A DNA stretch of 64,000 bases, taken from Salticus scenicus (lineage: Eukaryota > Arthropoda > Arachnida > Araneae > Salticidae). Below are positions 11,533 to 22,616 of this stretch, piece by piece; positions within the stretch are counted from its first letter, which is position 1, and every line of letters begins with the position of its first letter. The stretch is from NCBI GenBank assembly GCA_963930645.1, contig OZ005652.1, positions 353,052,602-353,116,601 on the forward strand. The letters are read 5' to 3'. The position numbers and the translations under genes are program-made. The notes beneath the pieces were generated by a model that did not search any database, had not been told where the DNA came from, and worked only from the letters and a program-made list of their open reading frames with translations.

Positions 11533-12480
11533 GGGATACAGCAAAAAATTCTTTATCATTATGGCCTATGAGCTGAAATCATTTGCATCTAAATGCGTTT
11601 TTCGATTGAGCTAAAAATTTATTTACGTACTGTAGGTCACCATCGCTTGAACCATAAAGATTCTGGTGAATGTATCATTTATAGATTTTTTTTTCTTTTA
11701 CAGGGACACAATGAAATATTTTTATCATTATGCCTATGGGTATAAATTATTTAAAGCGCGATGGTGTCTAAACGCATTTTTTGAATGAACTTAACATTCA
11801 TACATACGTTACAGGTCGCTGTTGCATAAACCATAAAGATTTTTTGTGAATCTAATTTATAGTTTTTAGAACCATTTATAATTTTTTTTTTTTTTTCAGG
11901 CTCGTAAAGAAAAATATATTATTATTATGGCTCTTGAGATCAAATTATTTAAAATGCGAGAGCGTCTAAATGCCTTATCCGAGCAATGTGAAAGTTTATG
12001 TGCATGCCATAGGTAATCATTGCACGAACTTTATTGATTTTGGTGAGTCTAGTATTTACAGATTTTTACAGGGACACAACAAAAATTTATCATTATGATC
12101 TATGGGCTCAAATTATTCGAAGGGCTATTATGATTTTCTATTTGACTTATTTAACGATTTCTCTTACTTTATACAACCGTTAATTACTTAATGTTCGGAT
12201 TGGATTGGTTTGGATATGGGAATAAGGCCGATTGACTGCGGTAGGTCCTAGGCCTGAGGGGTAGTGCCCTCCGTGGGGTTCTTTCTAAGGGTTTCTAACC
12301 CGTATTTACGCAAGTTTCGGAGAAAGCCACGGAAAACTCGGAACGGCTAGGCCGACGAACGCGACCTGGGATCGAACCCTGCACCTCATGTCTGTCTACC
12401 AGCTTTGAGCGTAGAACCACTCGGCCGCTGTTGGCTATTTAATGTTCGAAAAGTCGAATGGAGTCGCACTAGAATTTTTT
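11495..12480 (-). mobile_element. Repeat element with four internal tandem units (minus copy)
   Basis: Reverse complement of the element at 16985-17975. The anchor (acagggacacaa, cagggatacagc and variants) occurs near 11530, 11700, 11898 and 12068, each followed by gctaaaaattt-like and ataaagatt-like blocks. The outer end carries aatgttcgaaaagtcgaatg and gagtcgcac at about 12441-12470, matching the reverse complement of 16985-17010. It was interrupted by the SINE at 12198-12438. No protein is encoded. Confidence 0.75.
12198..12438 (-). mobile_element. tRNA-derived SINE, full-length copy
   Basis: On the minus strand the head reads gcggccgagtggttctacgc (A-box-like) and, about 40 nt on, gggttcgatccca (B box), i.e. 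an internal RNA polymerase III promoter of tRNA Leu/Ser type. The body continues with cctagccgttccgag, ttttccgtggctttctccga, ccccacggagggca and ctcaggcctagg. The insertion is bounded by the duplicated sequence ttaatgttcg (12188-12197 and 12439-12448), a 10-bp target duplication of the kind made by LINE-driven retroposition. About 241 bp long. Related copies occur at 21905, 31115, 61066 and 61835. Confidence 0.9.
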
Positions 12481-13300
12481 TTTTTTTCTTTCAGGAATGA
12501 AAACTATTAGTTTCAATCTACGGATTTTTACAATACCAGTTTTACGATTGTTGGACATTTATCGAAATCGAAAATTTATCGAAAATATGATTGAATAATT
12601 TGAAAGCGATGTTATCATTTGAAAAAAAGAAAAAAAAAAAAAAAAAAAAAAAAAACTAATAGTCCTCCGTACTAAACTAAATTCTGCTTTTGCCAGACTT
12701 TCATCTTTTTTTTTTTTTTTTTTTTTTAAAGATAAAGAAAAGAAAAGAAAATTAATAATAATTAGTTTTGAAACTGAAAGTATCGAAAAAAGTTTTCTTT
12801 AATAATTTTGAATTAAGAAATAAAAAGCGCGCGTGGAAAATGATATAAAAAATAAAACAAGATAAATGAATCTGAGTTTGAGTTGGCAATTTTTTAATAT
12901 TATATTTAAAAAATAAATAATGAAAAATATTAGGTGTGCCGAAGAATGGCGTTGCTTTTTGAATTTGACAAAATTGACCACGGAAAAGTTTTCTGGACAA
13001 CATTTAAATAAGCTTTATTTATTTTCTTCTTCTTGGTGCCTTTTAGACTTTCAAAACAAGATTTGGATGTCATGATACGAAAAATGTTGTCATTAATTTT
13101 TTTTTTCCAATTCAGTTCAAAGAAAAAGTCTTTATTTATTTATTTGTTAATTATTTGCAGATTCAGATTCATTTAATACTTCACTTCTTAAAATCTGTGT
13201 AAATTCTTTGAAGTTTTTTTGGCAATACGAAATAATGTCATTTTGAAGTTATTTGTCATTTTTGAAATATTGTCATTTTATAAACCAATTATTATTATTT

Positions 13301-13336
<36 letters not shown>

Positions 13337-14228
13337 ATTGGTAGTAAAATTTGGTATCATAGCTCATGACCGCCAGACTTTTACCGATATAGAAGTCGGG
13401 ACTTAGAAAAATGCAGCTTATGGTATTGAAAGATCTCCCTGTAAGAAATCCTGTGAACCTGGAACAAGCAAGAATGTATGGCGTACTTCCTTTATTGAAT
13501 AGCTGTCACCTCACCTTCACCCTTCCCCTTTTTCTTCAAGAAATGTCTTAAAAGTTTTCCTGTCAGGTTTTGCAAAAAAGGTGCAATCTCTGTTTATACA
13601 TTTTTCTTTTATGTTCGGGACGGTAAGCAACATTCCGTTTAAGTGTCAAAAAAGTTAGCGGTACTATTTTACATACAAAGATAGCGACAAGCAAAAGATG
13701 TTAAAGTATAAAACTATTTATTTTATTTTGCCACCCAAGACGTTTTCCCGCCGTTCTAGATCCAGAAAAAAAGAGTGCTGGTCTAAAATTTTGAATTTCG
13801 TAAAACGCATCTTCTAAAAACTTACTTCTCAAATAAGAAAGAAAAGAAATTTAAATGTTAAAGTGATAATATATGATTCTTCGTTTAATTTTATGTATAA
13901 TATTTCCAGAATTTTTATTCATTTATTTACATAAAAAATAAATAAATAAAAAATAAATAAATAATAATAATAATAATAATAATTTATTCCTTTATTATTA
14001 TCGTTGTCGTTGTTGTTATTATTAGTTTGAATCGATGCTATTAGCCGAATTAATAGCCGTAACTTGCCTTCACTTGCCTTTGTTTTGAACAATATATAGC
14101 AGAAATCTAGTCTTCTAAGGAACTGCACAAACGATTTTGATAAGAAATTATAGTTAACTGGAACTTATTTTTACTTACCTCGAGGAAAATTAGCTGTGAC
14201 TTCGGTCACCCAGACTTTATATATATAT
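12481..14228. other. Dispersed repeat fragments and homopolymers, no gene seen
   Basis: About 12540-12715 holds an inverted copy of 33050-33240, with shared blocks tcctccgtactaaactaaat, tctgcttttgccagactttc and gaaagcgatgtta. Long poly-A and poly-T runs lie near 12630-12655, 12706-12727 and 13304-13334. The remainder is AT-rich with ATT/AAT tracts near 13935-14005. No coding signature recognised. Confidence 0.6.
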
Positions 14229-15389
14229 ATATACTAGCAGGCAACGCCCGCTTCGCTGGTCCCTATTTTTAAATGAATCACTATAATGAATTCTCAAAAT
14301 TGCATTAATTTTTATCACGTGAAAAAAAAAGAGAAACAAAATCTGATTAGGAAAAATGTCGCACCGGGTTCTCACTGCCTTCGGAAAAAATTCCCAATCT
14401 AACTCTTATTTCTATTATTTTTCCCCTTCGCCCCCCCTCCCGTCTATCCCAATAATTTTACAAATTCGAAAATATCCGCAATCGATTTGTAAGTATCAAA
14501 AACCTCTAAGAACCAGTTTTGAACGATCTATCTCTATTTTTATTTTTTTGCCCCACCACTCCCCCCTTCCCGCCCCTCCCAATAATTTTAAAATTTCGAA
14601 AATATCCGCAATCGATTTGTAGGTATCGAAAACCTCGATGTACTGATTTTGAATGATCTAACTCTATTTTATTTTTTTTTCCCCTCCGCCCCCTCCCTTC
14701 CCGGCCCTCCTAAAAACTTTACACTTTCGAAAATATCCCCATTCGACTTGCCGGCCTCTAAAACCTATCTGTACCAATTTTGAACGGCCTAACTGTATTT
14801 CTATTAGTTTTTGCCCCGTATCCCCCCCTTCCCGCCCCTCCTAATAATTTTACATATTCGAAAATATCCGCAATCGATTTGTAAGTATCGAAAACCTCTA
14901 TATACCAATTTTGAACGATCTAACTCCATTTTTGTTTTTTTGCCCCCCCCCTCTCCCTCCCCCTTCACGCCCCTCCTAATAACTTAACACTTTCGAAAAT
15001 ATCCCCATTCGACTTGCAGGCCTTTAAAACCTATCTGTACCAATTTTGAACGGCCTAACTGTATTTCTATTTGTTTTTGCCCATAGCCCCCCCCCTTACC
15101 GCCCCACCATCCTTCCCGCCCCTCCTAATAATTTTTAAAATTCGAAAATATCCGCAATCGATTTGTAAGTATCGATAACCTCTATATACCAATTTTGAAC
15201 GATAACACTATTTTTATTTTTTTGCCCCCCCTCTCTCCTCCTCCCTTCACGCCCCTCCTAATAACTTAACACTTTTTAAAATATCTCCATTCGACTTGCA
15301 GGCCTTTAAAACCTGTCTGTACCAATTTTGAACGGCCTAACTGTATTTCCATTTGTTTTTGCCCCATAGCCCCCCCCCCTTGTTGCCCC
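14229..15389 (+). repeat. Higher-order tandem array of about 130-bp units
   Basis: It opens with actagcaggcaacgcccgct and tcgctggtccctatttt, the same terminal motif as 10174. Seven units then follow, with anchors near 14465, 14594, 14727, 14857, 14991, 15140 and 15272. Two subtypes are visible. A has tatccgcaatcgatttgtaa and atataccaattttgaacgat. B has tatccccattcgacttgcag and ctgtaccaattttgaacggc. The order is A A B A B A B, so the later part is an AB dimer repeated. Every unit also has a C-rich block. A related array is at 22617-23165. Confidence 0.88.
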
Positions 15390-16350
15390 ACCTGGGGGCT
15401 GAATTTCTAAAATTCCAGAAATTGGTTTTTAGATATTTTTATTAGCTATATTTTCGAGCAAAAATTTCACGTGTATCTATTTTTTTGTTTGAGATATATA
15501 GGATTATGAAAAATCACGTTTTACGCATGTGAAATCACGTTTTGCCCCCCCCCCCCCCGTTCCCTTGGGGACCGAATTTTGAAAATTCCAGAAATTGGTT
15601 TTTAGACATTTGTGTTAGCTATATTTCAAAGCAAAAATTTTACGGATATCTGTTTTTTTGTTTGAGATTATGTAGGATTATGCAAAATCACGTTTTGCCC
15701 CCCCCCCCGCCATCTTGGGGACCGAATTTTGAAAATTCCAGAAATTGGTTTTTAGACATTTGTTTTAGCTATATTTTAGAGCAAAAATTTCACGTGTATC
15801 TATTTTTTTGTTTGAGATATATAGGATTATGCAAAATCACGTTTTACGCATGTGAAATCACGTTTTGCCCCCCCCCCCGTCCCCCTTGGGGACCGAATTT
15901 TGAAATTTCCAGAAATTGGTTTTTAGACATTTGTGTTAGCTATATTTTAAAGCAAAAATTTTACGGATATCTGTTTTTTTGTTTGAGATATATAGGATTA
16001 TGCGAAATCACGTTTTACGCGTGTGAAATCACGTTTTGCCCCCCCCCGCCCCCCTTGGGGACCGAATTTTGAGAATTCCAGAAATCGATTTTTTGACATT
16101 TGTGTTAGCTATATTTTAAAGCAAAAAATTTACGGATATCTGTTTTTTTGTTTGAGATATGAAGGATTTTGTGAAATCACGTTTTGCCCCCCCCCCTCCC
16201 CCCCTTTGGGGGCGAATTTTGTAAAATCGCTTCTTAGTGGATGCCTACGTCATAGAACGAACATTGTCACAAAATTTCATGCTTCTAGGTCCAGGGGTTT
16301 GGTCTGGGCGTTGATAGATCACCCCCTCAGGAAGTCTTCTTTTATATATA
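15390..16350 (+). repeat. Tandem array of about 170-bp units with poly-C blocks
   Basis: Five units, with gaaattggtttttagacatt-like anchors near 15418, 15591, 15741, 15912 and 16081 (spacing 173, 150, 171, 169). Each contains ttgtgttagctatatttt, tgtttttttgtttgagat, aaatcacgttttgcc and a run of 8-14 C followed by cttggggaccgaattttg. Some unit lengths are multiples of 3, so a long ORF (15542-16072) appears with repeated WGPNFENSRNWFLDIC; this is a by-product of the array, not a credible gene. The tail (about 16210-16350) ends with ttctaggtccaggggtttgg and tatatatagat. Confidence 0.85.
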
Positions 16351-16613
16351 TAGATATGAGCTTGTATTAAGATTTAATATTAGAGGATATTTTAAATTAC
16401 TTTCAAATTCTTAATACGTAATACAAATAGCAAGTTCTATTTAAAATAAGGCAGTTAAACACTCTCCTATTCTTTATTATTATTTTTTTCTTTTTTCCCC
16501 AATTGATTATCCTTTGTCTCCTACGACCTTACGAAAGGAGAAATATGAACAAATGAAAATACAATTGCTTTAGTACTTTGAGATTCTTAATTCATAACAG
16601 CTAGAACGTGTTC

Positions 16614-18380
16614 TTAAGGGACTTGGCATATTTCACGTCACTACCGAAATAGGTTTTCTATAAAATCATACATTTCCATTTCATATTTATAAACTGAATT
16701 AAGTTAGGTTTGTTCTGCAAAATTACAGGCGACAACTCTTATGGTTTTTGCCAGACTTTCTATCGATTTTTAATCTTTAAATTGAATTTTATCACTTTGC
16801 ATTTTTTCATAAATTCGAGAACTTTAAAATGCTTAAACTTCTACAGATATTTAAGAAAAGACTTAAGAAATGGCTTAATACTTTTTTAGTGTCTTTAATA
16901 AAAACTACTTAAAAAGAATCAGATATATTAGAGGATTTTGAAATTTATTAATTTGTTTTAAAGAAAAAATAAAAAATCTGGAGTGACTCCACTCGACTTT
17001 CCGAACATTGAGTAACTAACAGTTTTGTAGATAAAATAAAGAAAGAGGAGTTGCTAAACAAACAAAAAAGAGAAAACCTTAACAGAGTGTTTGAGTATTT
17101 TTCTCCATATATCACACGAGGTTTTATTTAACGCTACTGAACTTTGAGCCCTTAGATCATAAGGATAAAGAATTTTTCGTTGTGTCCCTGTAAAAATCTA
17201 TAAATGCTAGATTCACCAAAATGCTTATAGTTAGTGCAACAGTGATTTATAATATTCATACAAATTTTCAGCTCAATTGAATAAGGCGTTTAGATGCTAT
17301 CGCTGGTCTCATAGGCCATAAAGATAAAGAATTTTTCTTTGTGTCCCTGTAAAAAACTGTAAGTGCTAGATTCACCAAAATCTATACAGTTGGTTCAAAT
17401 GTGACCTATAACATGTGTACAAATTCTTCGCTGAGATTAATAAAGCGTTTAGACGCTATCACACTTTTAAAAATTTGGCAAAGAATTTTTCTTTGTGTCC
17501 CTGTAAAAAAACTATAAGTGCTAGATTCTCCAAAATGTATACAGATTGAGTATCTGTGACCTATAATATGTGTATAAAGTTTTTGCTCAATTGAATAAGG
17601 CGTTTAGATGCTATCGCACTTTTAAGATTTTGGTCCCTTGGCCATAATGATAAAGAATTTTTCTTTGTGTCCCTGTAAAAAAACTATAAGTGCTAGATTC
17701 ACCAAAATCTATAGGGTTCTTACTATGGTGACTTACAATATACGTACCAACTTTCAGCTTATTCGAACAAAGCGTTTAGACGCTAGCGTGTTCACTCACA
17801 GACATACACACATACATACACACATACATACACACATACATACACACACACATACATACATCATCGTAAAAATAGTGAAAACGGACTCGTTGGACCTCGA
17901 AACGTATAGAAACATCAAAATCTCGAATTTGGATTTTTGACATGATTACAATACTTTCCTCACTATAGTGTTCGGAAAGTAAAAAGTTGCATGTTTAGAT
18001 TTAAAAAAAAATGCTTTTTGTTAAACTTTTTTTTAAAATATTTATTCTTTTAGAGGTATTGCAAAATCCGTTCCTAATTCTTTTAAGTACTTTCTATTAA
18101 ACATCCGAAAAAAAAAAAATAAGTCATTTCTTTAATACCAGTAGAAAGTTTAGCAATTTGAAGGTCACCAATTCATGAAAAAATTCAAACTGAGAAAATG
18201 CGATTTAAAAATTACAAATCTGTAAAGAATACATTAAAAACCAAAAGAATTGTTGGCTGAATTAATATTTTATTAAACAAATCTAATCTAGTTCAGTTTG
18301 TAATTTTTAAAAGGAACATATTATATGAAACCTATTTCAGTCGTGCATCAAAGGTTTCAAGTTTCCTTGCTGAATTCTAA
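16614..18380. mobile_element. Palindromic TTAA-type element, interrupted
   Basis: The left half (16614-16980) begins TTAAGGGACTTGGCA and carries gaaataggttt, aaactgaattaag and cttctacagatatttaagaa. The right half (about 17985-18380) carries, in mirror order and reverse complement, agaaagtttagc, aattcatgaaaaaattcaaa, actgagaaaatgcgattt, gttcagtttgtaa and gaaacctatttcagtc. The same element is found at 48666-52038 with TTAA at both ends. TTAA target sites are typical of piggyBac and Kolobok superfamilies. Here the right TTAA is not clear. The two halves are separated by the element at 16985-17975. Confidence 0.7.
16985..17975 (+). mobile_element. Repeat element with four internal tandem units (plus copy)
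   Basis: Left end gactccactcgactttccga followed by acattgagtaac; right end actatagtgttcggaaagta. The two share an inverted ctttccgaaca motif. Inside are four units of 154-171 bp anchored on tttgtgtccctgtaaaaa (near 17180, 17339, 17493, 17664), each with gtgctagattcaccaaaat and ggcgtttagatgctatcgc-like blocks. A CACATA-type microsatellite (about 17798-17860) and aaacggactcgttggacctc lead to the end. It lies inside the palindromic element at 16614-18380. No protein is encoded. Confidence 0.78.
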
Positions 18381-18568
18381 TAAATTACATTCTTAATCAA
18401 ATTTATATCATGCAACATATCATTTGTAAAATCAGGTTATAATACAGAGTAAAAAAAAAAAAAATCGATTTTTTATAATTAATTCATTTTTATTTATTAT
18501 TAATATTATTATTAAATCTTTAATTTCTTAATAGATGAAAGGCAAGAAAGAGCTATTTTATTTGTAAA

Positions 18569-18604
<36 letters not shown>

Positions 18605-18826
18605 ACTAGGGACTCTGCCCCCTGCTCGCTCCACTTACCAACCCCCTAGGAAGGCTTCGCCTCCACCCGACTAGCTTCACTTAACCTCTGTAGCGCTCCC
18701 GTCATTCGCTTCTTACTTTTCACTGAATAGGAAAATGAATACTGCATAAAACAAGAAAAAGCAATATATATATATATGGAAATAACCGTATTGAATGTCA
18801 AATTAAAATACTTAATATTTAATACC

Positions 18827-18863
<37 letters not shown>

Positions 18864-18882
18864 AAATGATATGCTAAAAATC

Positions 18883-18913
<31 letters not shown>

Positions 18914-19035
18914 CAGAAGAGAAAGAAATTTATAATATCTAGACCATTTTGTATTACAGATATAGTATATGAACACTTTGGCAACGTTTAAGTTTTTACC
19001 ACTATTTGGAGATGAATTTTTTTGGTAGAATTCCT

Positions 19036-19078
<43 letters not shown>

Positions 19079-19324
19079 TTTAAGGAAATTACAATAACCT
19101 TTAAAAAAATTTCAACCTATTTTTTCTAATGCCCGTACTTCTTACTATTGATTTTTTAAAAACAAATTTATGGCAGTACATAATACTCTCTGTATATTTT
19201 TATTGTATTGCTAGATAATAATTTTAAACATTCGAAAATAACGAAAAGTTTATTATTTTTACTATTTTAATTTGGGAAAACCTCCTGCAGCTTCAATTAT
19301 TAATTCTCTTCCGTGGTTTTCCAT
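18381..19324. other. AT-rich DNA with ATT and homopolymer tracts, no gene seen
   Basis: Contains an ATT run (about 18568-18602), then actagggactctgccccctg and ctcgctccacttaccaa, a diverged copy of the terminal motif at 10174/14233. Long poly-T (18831-18860, 18885-18913) and poly-A (19041-19076) runs follow. No gene recognised. Confidence 0.6.
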
Positions 19325-19625
19325 TTTGCCGGCGGGGCCGCTGTAGCCCAGTCGGTAGAGCGCCGGCCTCGTAATTGGAAGATTGAAGGTTCGGTACTTG
19401 AGCCGGTCAAAGACCGTCGTGTACACTAATGGTGTCTGGTGCACGTAAAATCTGTCGTGGCCGCAATGTCCTCCATGTTCCCATCAAAAATTATACCTCA
19501 AGGGGTCACCAAAGCGGGAGTGCCATCCCTTCCGTGGAAGATCAAAATTGTGATGGAATGTGTCCGAACCACCTCTAGGGGTGTGTCCGAGACCGTCGCC
19601 AATTGCCTATCTGCTCAGCGGGTCC
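19325..19625 (+). mobile_element. tRNA-derived SINE (Thr-like head), second family
   Basis: gtagcccagtcggtagagcg is a good A box, and gaaggttcggtacttgagcc about 45 nt later is a degraded B box; the anticodon-loop position reads CGT, suggesting a tRNA-Thr-like origin. The body has agaccgtcgtgtacac, tggtgtctggtgcacgtaaa and cgaaccacctctaggggtgt. No target duplication was identified. It could also be read as a decayed tRNA gene plus unrelated flank, but the long GC-rich body favours a SINE. Confidence 0.7.
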
Positions 19626-19745
19626 CGGACAAAATCCCCCCTGACAAAATCCCCGCCGGACAAAAGCTCCAACGGACAAAAGCTCCAACGGACAAAAGCT
19701 CCAACGGACTATTGCCCCACGGAACAAAATCCCCACTAACGCTCC
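19620..19745. repeat. Short tandem aacggacaaaagctcc repeat
   Basis: About three exact 16-bp copies of aacggacaaaagctcc, flanked by ggacaaaatccccc variants. Reverse-complement relatives (ttttgtccgcggggatt) lie at about 23450, so this is part of a dispersed family with repeated subterminal motifs. Confidence 0.75.
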
Positions 19746-19769
19746 AATATACCTGGGGGGGGGGCTAAG

Positions 19770-21019
19770 GGGGGGCCACAGTGAGTATAGGAAAGAAAAA
19801 TATTTTTTAAAGATTTTAATGAAACTTTGTTTAATTATGATTAGAGTTTTAAGAAATCTATACTGATAGTTACATATATCTGAAAGGGAGGGGTTTACGA
19901 TTAAAAAATGTAGTTTTTAAAGCAAATTTCAACAAATTACGGAGGGCTTGAGGGACATACGAGTTTTTTTCTTTCTTTTTTTTCTTTTTTTTTTTTTTAC
20001 AAATTTCAATGAAATGTTTTTTTTAATTATCACTCACTGCAGTTTGTATATTATGTTAAGTATAGCTGTACAAAGTAGGTAATATTTTAAAATATAGTAT
20101 ATATGATTCATTTAGTTCATATAAATGTGGTTTCAAAAACTATCAATAATTATAAAATAATACTTTTTTTCACCTAATAATAGTATAAAAATTTCACTTT
20201 TCAAAATTTTTTCTTATATTTTCTTTTATGGTCTTGCAAAGGTTTTGGAAAAATTTGGGCTCATGTAAAACTTGTTTAAATCTCTCTACTCGTCATAAGC
20301 CGTGGTGGCCTCTGTTGCTTCTTATTATTATTTCAGTTTCATTTACACAGGGTGTTTCAAAAGTCTGGAAATATCAAAATACATTGAAAGGAAAACAGTT
20401 TCGCTAAACACATTGATTTCAAAAGTTTCGTCCATTCAAATGATCTACCAGACACGGTATTATAGGCCCAAGCAAAACACTAATTCAATTTTTCAGATGA
20501 AAATTTTTTACAAATTTTTTTAAGCTTTATTTAATTATTCTTTAGAATTTTAAAAAATATAATGAGAATTACATATATCTGAATGAAACATGTTTTATTT
20601 TTATTTTTATTTATTTATTTTTTTTGTGGGGGGGGAGGGGGAGGGGGAGGGGTGTGTAGGGACAAAGGGGGAAAAATAGAGTTTTTATATATAATTTCTA
20701 CGGATTATAAAAAATAGAAAAGTTTTTTTTTTAATTTAATTTTTTTTTTTTTTTTTTTATTTTAGTGAAATTTTCTTTAATTATCATTCACTCTAATATG
20801 CATTTATATTAAATATAAGTGTAGTTATGTTCATATCTACTTTTTTCTTTGCTGGTCTTGAAAAGGATTTCGGAAAGGTTTGGCGCCCAACAAAGTGGTT
20901 TGATCTGCTCCACCCATCTTAAGCCATGGCGGCCTCTGCTCTTTCTTGTTATTTTTGCTTTATTTGTTTGGATTTTGCCCTTGTTTCACATAGTTTTCCT
21001 TGCTTTTTATTCATATGTA
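19770..21019 (+). repeat. Diverged tandem duplication of about 625 bp
   Basis: Matching blocks occur in order in both halves: atcactcactgca / atcattcactcta, tatggtcttgcaaagg / gctggtcttgaaaagg, and cataagccgtggtggcctct (20294) versus cttaagccatggcggcctct (20919). Spacing is about 625 bp. Poly-T runs interrupt both. No protein is encoded. Confidence 0.65.
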
Positions 21020-21035
21020 TATATATATATATATA

Positions 21036-21081
<46 letters not shown>
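21020..21081. repeat. (TA)n/(ATT)n microsatellite
   Basis: About nine TA units followed by about fourteen ATT units, seen directly. The isoleucine-rich ORF over it is an artefact. Confidence 0.95.
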
Positions 21082-21904
21082 TTCAGAGTTACATGCATAT
21101 TTATGTGGGGAGGCTAGAGGGCAGACTGAAAAGAAAAGTGTTTTTATAGAAAACTTCTACAGATAACCATGTAACTTTGTATAGATAACACTTACACTTT
21201 AAAGAAAGATAGTGAAGGTTGAAAAAGAGCTAAAATTTAGACATCATTACTACTCGTTATATGTGTGGATTAATGTATATGGATGCTTTTAATTTCTGTC
21301 AAGATAGTTTGTGTGTATATATATACAATATACAATATTACGTGAAAGATTATAGACAAAAAATTTAAAAAAATAATAATAATGATTATTATTAAAAACA
21401 TCTTTATTTATTAAAAGTGAAAATTTTAAATGTTTAAATTAGTTTGTTTAATAGAACTATTTGAGCTTTCAGTTGGAAAATCTATTTAAAAAAAAAATAA
21501 TCTATTTTCTTTTTTTCTATGAATGATTAAAAATAAAATAAATAAATAAATAAATTAACTAAAAACTTTAGAAAATTAATTTAACTAATATATATCTATG
21601 TCTATATAGTATATATTTATAATAAATTAGTCGAGATTATTTGGTAGTATTGTTTCGGGTTTTAATACTAATAAAAAAAAATAAAATAAAATAAAATAAA
21701 CCTGTTTTAAAATACTTTTAATAATAAAAGATTATATATATATATGAATGATTATAAAGAAAACCTAGTTATAAAAATATTTAATGAAGTATTCTAAGTA
21801 AAAAAAAAACAAATTTACTAATTAAAAATAAATGTTTTAAGATTTAAATTAAGTGAGATTGCTTAATACTATTGTTTGGACTTCTAGTTAAAAAGTGTAT
21901 TTAA
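21082..21904. other. AT-rich DNA, no gene seen
   Basis: Only A/T-rich short tandem tracts (aataaata-type near 21535-21555, aaaat-type near 21677-21700). No coding or element signature. Confidence 0.6.
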
Positions 21905-22130
21905 GTTGCCGAACGGTTCTCGATGCTAGTAGATTGGAAATGTCGAGTTCGATCCCAAGTAGCTTTCGTCGACCAAGTTGTTGAGAGTTTCCCATAGTTT
22001 TCTTCGAAACTTTAGGAAGTATAGGCTCTTTAGGGCTTCACCCCCCCCCCCCCATTCCCACCAGGAGAGCTTTTCACGCAGATGTAGGGCACTCACGTTT
22101 TCAACGGCCTTTAACACTACCACAATCACC
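21905..22130 (+). mobile_element. tRNA-derived SINE, diverged copy
   Basis: gttgccgaacggttctcgat (A-box-like) and gagttcgatccca (B box) about 40 nt apart, then a body with agttttcttcgaaac, resembling gttttctccgaaa of the 12198 and 61066 copies, and a poly-C tract near 22040. It is more diverged than those copies. Confidence 0.6.
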
Positions 22131-22174
22131 ACGAAGATATATTTTAATATAAAATGTTTTTTTTTCTATAAATA

Positions 22175-22220
<46 letters not shown>

Positions 22221-22482
22221 ATTTATAGCAATATATATTAATTAAAAATTAATTTAATTATTAAAAATATATTTTTTTAATAATTCAATTAGTTGAGATT
22301 GCTTAATACTATTGTTTGGTGGTTTAAATAAAAATACTATAGTATTTCAAAATGTTCTTAAATATAAAAAGATTTTTTTACTATCGACGATCATAGAAAT
22401 AAGGATCTAATTAAAATTATTTAATTTAAAAGGTCTAATTGAAAAACTAATTTAACTACTAATATTAAAAATGTGCATTTGA

Positions 22483-22546
<64 letters not shown>

Positions 22547-22616
22547 GGAATATTAATGCTTGGGATTTTAACTGTGAAGCTTATTGTAAAATATTTTTAA
22601 TAAAAAACATTCGATT
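22131..22616. other. Microsatellite-rich AT DNA
   Basis: (CA)n at about 22180-22205 followed by (TA)n; poly-A 22485-22515 running into (GA)n to 22541. No gene seen. Confidence 0.7.

Noticed and set aside
14356..14622. 88-codon Pro/Ser-rich ORF
   Set aside because: Lies within the 130-bp array; duplicated blocks and C-rich tracts explain it.
15542..16072. 176-codon ORF with three repeated WGPNFENSRNWFLDIC blocks, looking like a repetitive secreted protein
   Set aside because: It follows exactly the 170-bp non-coding array, opens in a poly-C tract and changes frame where unit length is not a multiple of 3.
19325..19410. Functional tRNA-Thr gene
   Set aside because: The B box is mutated, the acceptor stem does not pair convincingly, and a long SINE-like body follows.
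20340..20400. Mariner terminus, because of acagggtgtttcaaaagtc
   Set aside because: No matching inverted end or TA duplication was found nearby.
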